Positions 28,721-37,587 of a DNA stretch of 64,000 bases are shown here, one piece after another. Source of the stretch: an uncultured Bacteroidota bacterium (GTDB lineage Bacteria; Bacteroidota; Bacteroidia; Bacteroidales; P3); the NCBI GenBank assembly GCA_902774845.1, contig CACYJU010000009.1:1-64000 (forward strand), given 5' to 3'. The notes beneath the pieces are model-generated. The model ran no database searches. It saw nothing but the letters and a program-made list of their open reading frames with translations, and was not told the origin of the DNA. The first letter of the stretch is position 1. Each line of letters opens with the position of its first letter. The position numbers were made by a program, and so were the translations under genes.

Positions 28721-30262
28721 TTATTTGTTAAGTCTTAGGTATATGGTGTTGTATTGGTTCCAGTCAATCATCATTTGGCGGAAGTCGGCATAGAGGTCTC
28801 CTTCGATGATGTCGCGCTCGATGGTGAGTTCTTTCACCGCCTCGATGAGGTCGCCATTCTGCTTTATGCTGATCTTTATTGAACCGAGTCCTTCGACGCT
28901 GTAGGCAATCTCCACGGGTTTGACTAATGAGGCTTTCTCGGTAAGCTGGATTTCGTAATTGTATTTCTCGTCACATTTTGCCGCCTGTACCGGTGATGTG
29001 CGCTTTGCGGTAAGGTAGGCTGGGTCGATGTTTATGGGACAATCTTTTGCCGGGATGGTGTAGATGGCCAGATTGTCACCTTCGTTTGATGCTTTCAGAA
29101 TGGTTTTTTCGTCACGGGGTGCTTTTTGTGAGTTTTTATGGGTGGCTGAGAAGTCCAGCTTCTCGTTGTCCACTACCACTGTTACTGTTGCCTCGCCGTC
29201 GCCAGCCAGTTTGAATCGCTTTTCGTTGGCAATCAGAACCGTTTCTTCATTGAGGTAGGCGTAGGCATAGAATCCAGCTTGTTGCAGCACGGCAGCCAGA
29301 ACAACGGCTTTCTCGTAAGGTGTGCCGCATCCGCTTCTCCACACTTCGGCTGCGTCGGCGTTCTTGTATCCGAGCAGGGCAGGGGAGACCTTGTTGCAAC
29401 GGATGTTGTCAACCACGTAGTTGTGTAGTGATTCAACCAGCAGCAGATTGCGTTCATGTGTACTCAGGTTGCCAAGTTTTCTTATTCTCACACGTTCGCT
29501 GTTGATATAAGGGATGGCGTCCACCACCTTGCCGCGCACTTGCTTCATGTCGTTGGCTACTGACTCTCTGTTGGAGAAATAGACCGTAGGATATGTCTTC
29601 TCTGGAGCGGGAAGGTAGTGCTCGCCCGAGGTCTGTGCCAGGTTGCTACCCACGATATGGAGGGTGTGGCTGTCGCTGACTTCTTTCACGTTGGCTCCGT
29701 TGGCGTCTACATGGTAGTAGAACTCGGAGTTGAATGGCTGGTCGACGATGATTTCGTATTTCTCTACAGGACAATCCTGTGTCAGCTGGATTTTTTGCTG
29801 AAGGATATCGTATTTGCTGCTTATGGTATAGTCGAGCACAATGGTGCAGTCATACTCCAATGCTGTATGCACTATTGCCAGCTCTATGATGTCGTTGAAT
29901 CGTCCGCAGCTCTCGCACGTACTGGGCAGCTGCTCCACGAATGCGCGTTTAGGAGTCTTGACCTTCGTGCCGTCTTTCTTTATGGTGTAGCACTCGTTGA
30001 TGGTGAGGTTCTCCAGCTTGGGGTTGTACACGATGAAGGTCTCTCCCTTGTCGGCGTAGGCGGTGATGGCGCGGTTGCGGATGAGGGTGATCTCTTTGCG
30101 GAAGTTGTATTCTATCGTCCCGTCGCGGTTGACCTTGAACTGCTGGCGTATCAGTTTGTACTTTGCGTCAGGTTTCTCCAGGCTCCCCGTCTGCGCTTGT
30201 ATTGTTGCTGAACAGAGGCAGAGGATGGAGAGGAAAGCTATGAGTGAATATCTTTTTTTCAT
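28721..30262 (-). CDS. DUF3857/transglutaminase-like secreted protein (shorter paralogue)
   Basis: 513 aa from ATG at 30262. Signal peptide SLIAFLSILCLCSATIQAQ. An N-terminal beta-sandwich of DUF3857 type (TIEYNFRKEITLIRNRA ... CTIVLDYTIS) is followed by a transglutaminase-like core with candidate catalytic Cys in WRSGCGTPYEKAVVLAAVLQ. I do not see a clear His-Asp partner, so activity is doubtful. Similar in layout to the next gene upstream, hence a tandem duplicate. Probably periplasmic; role unknown. Confidence 0.78.
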   Translation of the reverse strand: MKKRYSLIAFLSILCLCSATIQAQTGSLEKPDAKYKLIRQQFKVNRDGTIEYNFRKEITLIRNRAITAYADKGETFIVYNPKLENLTINECYTIKKDGTKVKTPKRAFVEQLPSTCESCGRFNDIIELAIVHTALEYDCTIVLDYTISSKYDILQQKIQLTQDCPVEKYEIIVDQPFNSEFYYHVDANGANVKEVSDSHTLHIVGSNLAQTSGEHYLPAPEKTYPTVYFSNRESVANDMKQVRGKVVDAIPYINSERVRIRKLGNLSTHERNLLLVESLHNYVVDNIRCNKVSPALLGYKNADAAEVWRSGCGTPYEKAVVLAAVLQQAGFYAYAYLNEETVLIANEKRFKLAGDGEATVTVVVDNEKLDFSATHKNSQKAPRDEKTILKASNEGDNLAIYTIPAKDCPINIDPAYLTAKRTSPVQAAKCDEKYNYEIQLTEKASLVKPVEIAYSVEGLGSIKISIKQNGDLIEAVKELTIERDIIEGDLYADFRQMMIDWNQYNTIYLRLNK

Positions 30263-30300
30263 CTTTTTCAATCTTTACTAAAGGTAACAGTAAGAATAAA

Positions 30301-32202
30301 CTATTTCACCAGCACAACAGGCTTGGTCGCTGTCTTTATCTGGTTTTCTACTATCTGGCGGAAGGTGGGCCATTCGGCTGCTTCGTATTTGCGTTTGTTC
30401 AGCGCCACCGTCTCTTCTATTTCAAAGACGCTTCCGTCAATCTGATAGGATATATCGTAACGGCCGGTTGAGTTTTTGATGCTTTCACATGGAGTGTAAT
30501 TGCAGTTTCCGTAAGCGAACGGCAGCTCTACGGTCTCGCTCATCTTGACCAGTCTTGAGCAGGCGTCTGCGAAAGGATAGGCTTTCTCTTTCTTCGAGGT
30601 GTCGAAACGCAGGTGGCTCATCGCACGGCTGAAAATGTTTCTCATGCTTATGGGCACGAAGATGGCTTCGTTCTTGGATACTATCGCATAGTCGGGTATT
30701 TCTATCTCGTATTCTATCGACACAGGCTGCTTCAGGTATTCGTCTGGACGGGTATGTTTTACCTTTTTCACTACCGCCTGCGGACATATCTTCAGTATTT
30801 CGCTCTCAAGGGCCTCTTTCCAATCACCCTGGCGTCCGAAGATGCGTCTTACGGCTGCATCGCTCTGTCCTTCTGCGGTGATGGTTATGGTTCCAGTCAG
30901 TAGTCCGCTCTGGTCGATTTTGGTGTTGGCTTTGATGTAGAGGTAGTGGTTCTCTGGTGCTGATACAGGAGTCTCCATCAGGTCCGCTCCTTTGGGCAGG
31001 CCCATCAGGTATCCTTGCTGTTGCTCAGCGCTGCTCCACAACTCTCTCACGTTGGGCACCCATGTAGGGTCGAGCAGCTGGTATTCTCCGTTTCGGCGCT
31101 GCACCACACAGACACTGTGGTTGAACTGGTCTGCCGGTATACGGTCTATTCTCTCTCCGGCCATAGTCATCGCTGCGTATGCTTTGAATCCGGCTGCGCG
31201 GAGCATCGCCACCAGCAATCCTGCTTTGTCTTTGCACACACCGCAACGGTCGCTGAGGTTCATTTCGGCGTTATGGAGTGTGTATCCTTCGCCTGGTCCC
31301 ATCGAGATGCCTGCATATCTCATGTTGTCGGCAACCCAGTGGGTGAGTATGCTTATCGAGTCCTCCTCGTCTTTTGCGTTGATGATGAGTATGTCCACCT
31401 GCTTATGCAGTTCGCGGGTGGCTTTGAAGCTGCCGTAGTCTTCGTTCACGTTGTAGAACCACATCGACTTGGCTTCCCAGTTGGGGCTGGTCGAGAGCAG
31501 CAGTTTGCACTCTACATCGTTGTGGGCCAGCATACCCTGTTCTCCTTTTATCGGTTTGATGTTCTGTTTGCTGAAGGTGTATATGGTGCGGTCTTTCTCT
31601 TTCCTTGTCTCGGTTTTCACTTTGCCGTTATATATCTCGTAACGCATATTCTTCGATGTGAGGGCGTTCACTCGGTATACCTTCAGGTCAATCGGTTCTG
31701 AAGACCAGAAGGGTACTATGTCATAGAAATGCCCCTTCATCGGTGGTATATATTTGGAATCGTCGCCAGCGAGCAGTGCGTAGGTGAATCCTTTTCGATA
31801 GGTCTTGTACTCCAGACGGTCACCGACTTCCAGGTGTCCTACCTCAACCATCTTCTGCTTGGCTCCCCAGTAGATAAGTCTTGCAGGAGCGGTGTAGTCA
31901 TATACTTTCACATCGTTCTTGCGTCCGGCATACAGGGTGTCGTCTTTCCCGTTGATGCGGTGCACCACTACGAGCTTGAATTCCACGTAAGCCGACAGTG
32001 GGTCGTAGTCCAATTTGATGACGCTGTTCTCCGAGCATCCGTGGGTGCTTTTCATCTCAATCATCTTGTGTCCGTAGACGTGGCTCAGTCCACTCGACTC
32101 CATAAACACGTAGGTTGAGTCGTAAATCGTCCTTTGGTTCTCTGCTGCCGCCAGTCCTATGGTGGACAGCGCCGCCAGCAGCATTAATACCTTTTTCTTC
32201 AT
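30301..32202 (-). CDS. DUF3857 and transglutaminase-like secreted protein
   Basis: 633 aa. Signal peptide MKKKVLMLLAALSTIGLAAA. DUF3857 domain over the first 280 residues, then a papain-like transglutaminase core with an intact triad: Cys in RCGVCKDKAGLLVAMLRAAG, His in DQFNHSVCVV and Asp in YQLLDPTWVP. Such proteins may be cysteine proteases or amidases acting outside the cytoplasmic membrane; the substrate is unknown. 38 bases follow the DUF4105 gene, 38-39 precede its paralogue. Confidence 0.83.
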   Translation of the reverse strand: MKKKVLMLLAALSTIGLAAAENQRTIYDSTYVFMESSGLSHVYGHKMIEMKSTHGCSENSVIKLDYDPLSAYVEFKLVVVHRINGKDDTLYAGRKNDVKVYDYTAPARLIYWGAKQKMVEVGHLEVGDRLEYKTYRKGFTYALLAGDDSKYIPPMKGHFYDIVPFWSSEPIDLKVYRVNALTSKNMRYEIYNGKVKTETRKEKDRTIYTFSKQNIKPIKGEQGMLAHNDVECKLLLSTSPNWEAKSMWFYNVNEDYGSFKATRELHKQVDILIINAKDEEDSISILTHWVADNMRYAGISMGPGEGYTLHNAEMNLSDRCGVCKDKAGLLVAMLRAAGFKAYAAMTMAGERIDRIPADQFNHSVCVVQRRNGEYQLLDPTWVPNVRELWSSAEQQQGYLMGLPKGADLMETPVSAPENHYLYIKANTKIDQSGLLTGTITITAEGQSDAAVRRIFGRQGDWKEALESEILKICPQAVVKKVKHTRPDEYLKQPVSIEYEIEIPDYAIVSKNEAIFVPISMRNIFSRAMSHLRFDTSKKEKAYPFADACSRLVKMSETVELPFAYGNCNYTPCESIKNSTGRYDISYQIDGSVFEIEETVALNKRKYEAAEWPTFRQIVENQIKTATKPVVLVK

Positions 32203-32240
32203 ATAGTTGATGTTTTTTATTTTCTAAATTTCTGAGGTGA

Positions 32241-33440
32241 TCAGGTGTTTTGGCGTTTCCGCATTCTAAGTGTTGCCGCCAGTCGTGCGAACAACGTCAG
32301 CGCTATGGGCAGTATGGCTCTGTTGAGGTGTTGTGGCCATCCTGTAGCCATCATTCCTATCAATGCGAGTAGCATGGCGATCTGTATGAATGCTACTGTC
32401 TTGTATGCTTTGCCGAGGGGTTTGTCTTTCTTTCGTCTCACAGCCGCTCCTGCCAGGTAGAAGAACAGGGGGCTGGCCCAGAGGAGGTTGAAATTCCATT
32501 TGGTGCACCAGTGTGCTGAGCAGAACCATAAGAACAGTGCCACCAGCGACAGCAAAGCTGGCACAATGAAGAGCAGCATGTCCATAATCTTCAGCTGCCA
32601 CCCTTTCCTCTGCTCAAAGAAGGTTAGGATAAGCACTACTACAAACAGGGTCCAGAAGCACACGTCGGGTGTTAAGCTCCGTTTCAGCGGTTCCCGTCTG
32701 TCCTCCAGCAGCTTCACTGCCGGCTCCGCTATCTGGGTGGCTGGGTGGCTTACACAGAGGGTGTCGAATTGCCCCTTCATCTCAAGTGGCAGGAAGGCGC
32801 ACTCCCAGGTCGAGCGGTCTCTGTCGCATCTTGCGCCCAGTGCCAGGTCTACTGTGAACCGCCACCATGGACGATTCTCGTTGGTTGTGTACACGATTTC
32901 TCTGTAGCTCTTCCCCGTGCGGTCGTCTTTGGGATAGATGATCTCTCTGTGGTCGAGCGATTCACATATCATGTCCCTTATCCTTGTGGCGCAGTTGTCG
33001 CGGAAGAAGTCATATCTGTACCAGCGGTATTCGGGTTGGTAGTTGAATTCCAGCATGAGGAAGAGGTTGCACACCTCCTGTCGGCTTAAGTTCAACCGCT
33101 GCTCCCACACGCAGCGACGTTGCTGTGTGTAGTCGGCTATGAACGAGCGGTAGCTTTCACGCGAGAGGCAGTAGTCGAGGGTGCGGGTGGCGAACTTCCA
33201 CACAAAATGGGGTGTGTTGAAGTCGAAGGTACCATAGTTGTACACCACATCGATACCCATGGCGGTGTCGCATATATGGAGTGCACTGTGGCTGAACGAG
33301 GTGTAGAGCTCGTTGCTCGGCTCGCAGGAGAGCAGTCCTGCCCATGCCGTCTCCGAGAGGGGCATGTCCCGCTTTTGGCTGTATGCTGTATTGACAACCA
33401 GCAGTGAAACCAGCAGTATCGCAAAAAACTTCTTTGTCAT
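32241..33440 (-). CDS. Lnb N-terminal domain (DUF4105) protein with C-terminal membrane segments
   Basis: 399 aa. Signal peptide, then DUF4105: FSHSALHICDTAMG (His), VVYNYGTFDF and DNCATRIRD (Cys) give the His-before-Cys order of the permuted papain-like fold. The domain is named for lipoprotein N-acyl transferase Lnb of Firmicutes. From about residue 265 four hydrophobic segments follow (CFWTLFVVVLILTF, MLLFIVPALLSLVALFLWFC, LLWASPLFFYLAGAAV, FIQIAMLLALIGMM). Bacteroidota copies are common and mostly uncharacterised. In an operon with a C10 protease and two transglutaminase-like proteins. Confidence 0.85.
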   Translation of the reverse strand: MTKKFFAILLVSLLVVNTAYSQKRDMPLSETAWAGLLSCEPSNELYTSFSHSALHICDTAMGIDVVYNYGTFDFNTPHFVWKFATRTLDYCLSRESYRSFIADYTQQRRCVWEQRLNLSRQEVCNLFLMLEFNYQPEYRWYRYDFFRDNCATRIRDMICESLDHREIIYPKDDRTGKSYREIVYTTNENRPWWRFTVDLALGARCDRDRSTWECAFLPLEMKGQFDTLCVSHPATQIAEPAVKLLEDRREPLKRSLTPDVCFWTLFVVVLILTFFEQRKGWQLKIMDMLLFIVPALLSLVALFLWFCSAHWCTKWNFNLLWASPLFFYLAGAAVRRKKDKPLGKAYKTVAFIQIAMLLALIGMMATGWPQHLNRAILPIALTLFARLAATLRMRKRQNT

Positions 33441-33478
33441 TATGTTATCTTGTTATTGCTTCATTTCGGAATCTTCAC

Positions 33479-33537
33479 TTACACATTAACACATTCACGC
33501 ATTCACACATTCGAACATTAATGCGTTAATGTTCGAT
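33479..33537 (-). repeat. CATTAACACATTCACG repeat spanning the C10 protease stop
   Basis: Units of CATTAACA / CATTCACG / CATTCGAA fill the spacer to the DUF4105 gene. The end GAACATTAATGCGTTAATGTTC is nearly palindromic and includes the last two codons and TAA of the protease gene. Confidence 0.85.
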
Positions 33538-36429
33538 CAGCATCACTTTGCTCACCTTGCATCCCTCTTTCCCGATGATTTTCAGCATGTATATGCCTGG
33601 GGTCATGCCTGAGAGATCTATGTCGTTTCCTTTTGTGGTCATTATCTTCTGGCCGTTGGCGTTTATGACCTCAATGTGCTCAACGCCTTCTGCCTCCACA
33701 TGCACTCTCCCGCTCGTTGGGTTGGGGTACACTCTGACCGCTGTCCTCTGTCCGTCTACGTCAGCGATACCCACAGGCTCAGGTTCAGGCTCGATGACGG
33801 TATAGTCGAGTTTGAAAGTCAACTGTGAGCCTTGCATGCTTACCGAGTCGATGGTGAAGTAGCAGCTGTCGGTGAACATGTATGTGCGTAGACCGGTTAC
33901 GGCAGCCTCTGCCAGGTTGCCTTGCACGGTGTCGCAGTCTGAGTCGGGACGCATCATCCAGTATTGGTTGGGTGTGCTTCCGTTGTCGAAGGTGTTGTTG
34001 TCACCCTCGCTGTTCCATCGTGCTACAGTCAGTCCGCTTGCGGGGACACCTTGGTCGTATCTGTCGTTCTTGTTGCGCATCTCGAGCAGATAGCTTGTCT
34101 GGTCGTTGTCTGGGTTGATTATCCTATAGCATGGGGTGTCGTTGTCGATGGTGTACCATCCGCTTTCCGATATCTCGGTAGGTTCGTCCCCGATGTTCAG
34201 GTACAGGTGCTTCAGTATATAGGATGGCTGCTGGCGGTTCGGACGGTCCATGATATCCCATTCTCCCAGCGGGTCGACATTGGCCCACGCGAACTTATGG
34301 CTCATGTCAGGCAGACCTAACATGCGCAATGCTCCATAGCAGTGTCCGCTCACGTCGCTCTGCTCGTTGATTATCGTGTAGTTACCCACCTGTCTGGCGT
34401 TCACTTTCACGTTCCCTGTGTAGGTGCCTGTCTCTGGTTTCGAGTCTGATTCGAATATGGGCTCGCCGTCTTTGTACACTATGGTCAGCAGGTCTATCTT
34501 GCCGTCGCCGTCGCCGTCGATTACGAGGTCATAGTCGATGACGCCGCTTTCGTTAAGAGCCTGTGCTATGTTGCTAATCATGGCGTTCAGTCGTGTCGTG
34601 CGGCTCGATCCACAGATGTATCCTCCGGGGTTCTCGTCCGAGAGGGGCTGATAGTAGCCGCGACTGTTCGAGTCTATGAAGGTTATGATGGTGTCGCTTA
34701 TGTTGCCGTTGGCCATTATCGTGCGCAGGTGGTTCTGCTCTTCGGTGGTGGCGTAGATGTAGCTGTGCAGGTTCCACTGGTTTGCGGACTCCGACACGAT
34801 GTCGCTTCTCAGGCTGTTATATCCTCTCTCGAGTTTCTGATCTTCGTCGGCAAACGACACGCATACGGTCACGTTACGCAGCTCCGAACGGTTCGTGTCC
34901 ACCGATTTGAAGTATGCCTCTCCTGTAGGGAAGCAGGCCAGCGCGTTGTCCACCTGGTCGGTGATATAGAGTGGTGTGGCGTTATATTGTGCGAGGGCGT
35001 AGTAGATGCCTACCGGACGGGTCATTCCTGGATTGCTGAAGGTGCGGAACACCGTGTCTCCGGGTTGGATGTGCACCTCTGTGGCGTCGAGCCAGCCGTA
35101 GAAGTCGTAGGTCTCCGGACTGTACACGTTCACTCCTATGTATCCGTCATACACCGTGTCGCCCACATTTGTCACAGCGTAGCTTCCGTCCACGTTACCT
35201 CCCATCTGGAAGTCCTCGCCCGTGAGTTCGATGCCTTCAGTCAGCATGGGCACTGCGAGTGCTCCTGTTTCGGGTTCCACTCCTACTACCGCCTGCTGTC
35301 CGTAGATGAACTCATACGAGCCCGATGGGTTCAGTGTCGAGGTGAGGAAGTAACCGTCATAGTAGCCTCCCCAGCCCCAGTTGAAGTGGAAGTAGTCGGC
35401 GGTGTCATATCCGTCGCAGATGAAAGCATGTCCGCCTCCATGTATTCCGCGTGCGGTGTCCTCGAGCGACTGCCCTGCGTAGAGTATGGGGCGGCTGTTC
35501 TGCAGCTCGTTCTTCAGTATTGCCGTCCACTGCGTCGCACTGTAGCTGTTGCGGCTCAGGCAGTGGTTCGTTTTATAGTGGAATGTCGAAGTGAAGGCGT
35601 TCGAAGCGTGCACGCTGTAGGCTCCGCTGCTGCCTGAACAGTCGCTGTTGTACATCATCCTCACGCTCACTCCGCATTGGTAGCACAGAGTCGAGACGGC
35701 CTCTATCTCTCGTTCGCTGCTGGTGTCGGTAAGTCTTTGCGGCATCGAATCCCAGTCGTAGAAAGTGTTGGCGAAGTCCGCGCTCACGGTGCCGTAGCGC
35801 CAGCACGGGTATTCACCTTCGTGGCTGTAGCTCATCGAACCCATTCCGTGGGCAGGCCACTGCCAGTAGCGCATAATCTGAGCCATGGCCGTAGCCACGC
35901 AGCCTGTGGTGGGGTGGTATCCTAAGTCCGCGAGACTGCTGTCCACAGGACAGTGACGGTTATATCCGCCATATTGACGCCACTGCGAGTTAATCAGCGG
36001 TGCCACACTGTCGCCAGCCGACTTCCTGCCGTTGACTTCCGACGTCTGCTCTGAGCTAGCACGTACCAATCTGCTACTATTTGCTCTGTGCGAGCACGCA
36101 CCTTTGGCATATTTCAGCTCACGGTCATATTCGCCCAGCCACCATCTCATCGCCGGCGGCAGCTGCTCCCATTTGCTTTGTGCGGGCACAACCGCGTCAG
36201 CCCAATTGCCCTGTGCGGGCACAACCGCGTCAGCCCAATTGCCCTGTCCGGGCACGGACCCGTAGCCCAGCAGCTTGCCCTCGTCGCTCCTCACCTCGAA
36301 GCGACCGTTCCCTTCATACAGTTTCACATGGTCTAGGCCCGTGTACACCTCTTTCATCGTCTGTCCCTGAGCGACGAAACATCCTGCCGTCATCACGGCG
36401 ATGATAATAAAGCTGGTTATTTTTTTCAT
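33526..36429 (-). CDS. C10 (streptopain-like) cysteine protease with degenerate M6-like half and T9SS sorting domain
   Basis: 967 aa from ATG at 36429, giving a clean signal peptide (MKKITSFIIIAVMTAGCFVA). Prodomain with an 11-residue tandem duplication (QGNWADAVVPA twice). Catalytic domain: Cys177 in TGCVATAMAQIMRYW, His334 in GGGHAFICDGY, then FNWGWGGYYDGYF. After about residue 530 comes a segment resembling M6 metalloproteases (DYDLVIDGDGDGKIDLLTIVY ... LGLPD near residue 704), but where HEFGH is expected it reads YGALR, so zinc binding is lost. C-terminus is a type A sorting domain (VRVYPNPTSGRVHVEA, SGMTPGIYMLKI). Expected to be exported by the type IX system. Confidence 0.9.
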   Translation of the reverse strand: MKKITSFIIIAVMTAGCFVAQGQTMKEVYTGLDHVKLYEGNGRFEVRSDEGKLLGYGSVPGQGNWADAVVPAQGNWADAVVPAQSKWEQLPPAMRWWLGEYDRELKYAKGACSHRANSSRLVRASSEQTSEVNGRKSAGDSVAPLINSQWRQYGGYNRHCPVDSSLADLGYHPTTGCVATAMAQIMRYWQWPAHGMGSMSYSHEGEYPCWRYGTVSADFANTFYDWDSMPQRLTDTSSEREIEAVSTLCYQCGVSVRMMYNSDCSGSSGAYSVHASNAFTSTFHYKTNHCLSRNSYSATQWTAILKNELQNSRPILYAGQSLEDTARGIHGGGHAFICDGYDTADYFHFNWGWGGYYDGYFLTSTLNPSGSYEFIYGQQAVVGVEPETGALAVPMLTEGIELTGEDFQMGGNVDGSYAVTNVGDTVYDGYIGVNVYSPETYDFYGWLDATEVHIQPGDTVFRTFSNPGMTRPVGIYYALAQYNATPLYITDQVDNALACFPTGEAYFKSVDTNRSELRNVTVCVSFADEDQKLERGYNSLRSDIVSESANQWNLHSYIYATTEEQNHLRTIMANGNISDTIITFIDSNSRGYYQPLSDENPGGYICGSSRTTRLNAMISNIAQALNESGVIDYDLVIDGDGDGKIDLLTIVYKDGEPIFESDSKPETGTYTGNVKVNARQVGNYTIINEQSDVSGHCYGALRMLGLPDMSHKFAWANVDPLGEWDIMDRPNRQQPSYILKHLYLNIGDEPTEISESGWYTIDNDTPCYRIINPDNDQTSYLLEMRNKNDRYDQGVPASGLTVARWNSEGDNNTFDNGSTPNQYWMMRPDSDCDTVQGNLAEAAVTGLRTYMFTDSCYFTIDSVSMQGSQLTFKLDYTVIEPEPEPVGIADVDGQRTAVRVYPNPTSGRVHVEAEGVEHIEVINANGQKIMTTKGNDIDLSGMTPGIYMLKIIGKEGCKVSKVMLIEH
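36181..36255 (-). repeat. 33-bp tandem duplication in the C10 protease prodomain
   Basis: Two near-identical 33-base units encode QGNWADAVVPA QGNWADAVVPA, followed by a diverged partial third (QSKW). Confidence 0.9.
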
Positions 36430-36464
36430 AGTTTTCTCGGCTGAAATATTAGCAAATAAAAATT

Positions 36465-36520
36465 CAATCAATCAATAACTCAAGCAATCAAGCAATCAAG
36501 AATTCAAGAATTCAAGAATT
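36465..36520 (-). repeat. ATTCTTGA octamer repeat providing the mscS stop codon
   Basis: On the coding strand ATTCTTGA three times, then TTGCTTGA twice, then GTTATTGA and TTGATTGA. The TGA of the first unit (36512-36514) is the stop codon of mscS. Confidence 0.9.
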
Positions 36521-37513
36521 CACATGCACATCCATCTGTGGGAACGGTATGGTGATGCCCTTCTCGTTGAAGGCCTTGTATACGTTCTCCCTTATGCGCA
36601 TCCACACCGTCCAGTAGTCTTCTGTCTTCACCCACATCCACATCGAGATGTCCACCGAGCTGTTCCCCAGTTCGCTCACGGCCAGCTTCGGTATCGGGTC
36701 TTTCAGTATCAGCGGGTCGTTGTCTATCACCTCCATCAGCACCTCTTTCGCGAAGTCGAGGTCTGTCCCATAGGCCACGCTCGCCACCACGTCCAGCCTT
36801 ATCTGCGGCTGTTTCGTGTGGTTGGTCAGCGAGGTCGTCGCCAGCGACGAGTTCGGTACTATGATGGTCCTTCCGTTGAAAGGCTGCATGAACGTGTGGA
36901 ATATACGTATCTCTTTCACATAGCCCTTGTATGCGCCGCATTCAATGTAGTCGCCCACCTTGAAAGGCTTCATCAGCAGTATTATCACACCTCCGGCGAA
37001 GTTCTGCAGCGTACCTTGCAGCGCCATGCCTACCGCCAGTCCCGCAGCGCCCAGTACAGCAATGAACGACGTCGCCTTGATTCCTATGATGTCCATCACC
37101 ATGATGACCAGCATCACCTTCAGCAGCACATCCACCAGCGAAGCCAAGAAAGTCTTCAGCGACGGTTCCGCACTACGTTTGTCCAGCAGTTTCAGTATGG
37201 ATTTCTTGAGCAGCTTGGTCAGTTTCAGACCGATCCAGAGCACCAGTATGGCGATAAGTAGTTTTGGCACGAAGCTCACCGTCAGGTCTGTCAGCGTCTT
37301 CAGGCCGTCTTTGAGCAGCGTGTTCTCGCCCGTCACCACATCTTTTATCTCAGCGAAGTTCATGTTCCTCAGGCTGTCTTTCACCGTCTGCGCCACACTG
37401 TCCTGGGTCATTAGGGTTTGGGCGAACTCGTCGTTCGGCATCTCCGGTTTAGTACCTTTGGCCTTCATGGCCGCCGCCATCATCTGAGCATTATTGTCAT
37501 CCAAGAGTATCAT
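36512..37513 (-). CDS. Small-conductance mechanosensitive channel family protein
   Basis: 333 aa. MscS fold: three hydrophobic segments in residues about 80-190 with the pore helix GAAGLAVGMALQGTLQNFAGGVIILLMKPF, then the beta domain (FKVGDYIECGAYKGYVKEI, PNSSLATTSLTNHT) and the alpha-beta C-terminus. Opens under membrane tension to release solutes on osmotic downshift. An N-terminal 75-residue polar extension precedes the membrane part. First gene of the minus-strand run; C-terminus HVNS is followed by a stop codon supplied by the octamer repeat. Confidence 0.92.
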   Translation of the reverse strand: MILLDDNNAQMMAAAMKAKGTKPEMPNDEFAQTLMTQDSVAQTVKDSLRNMNFAEIKDVVTGENTLLKDGLKTLTDLTVSFVPKLLIAILVLWIGLKLTKLLKKSILKLLDKRSAEPSLKTFLASLVDVLLKVMLVIMVMDIIGIKATSFIAVLGAAGLAVGMALQGTLQNFAGGVIILLMKPFKVGDYIECGAYKGYVKEIRIFHTFMQPFNGRTIIVPNSSLATTSLTNHTKQPQIRLDVVASVAYGTDLDFAKEVLMEVIDNDPLILKDPIPKLAVSELGNSSVDISMWMWVKTEDYWTVWMRIRENVYKAFNEKGITIPFPQMDVHVNS

Positions 37514-37579
37514 AGTAAGAACTTATAACTTAGAAGTTAGAGTAAAAAGCTTATTATAATTAGGAAAAAATCTAATTTG

Positions 37580-37587
37580 CAAAAATA
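37580..37587 (-). promoter_or_regulatory. -7 element for the mscS operon
   Basis: TATTTTTG (then CAAA) on the minus strand, 66 bases before the mscS ATG. Confidence 0.5.
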
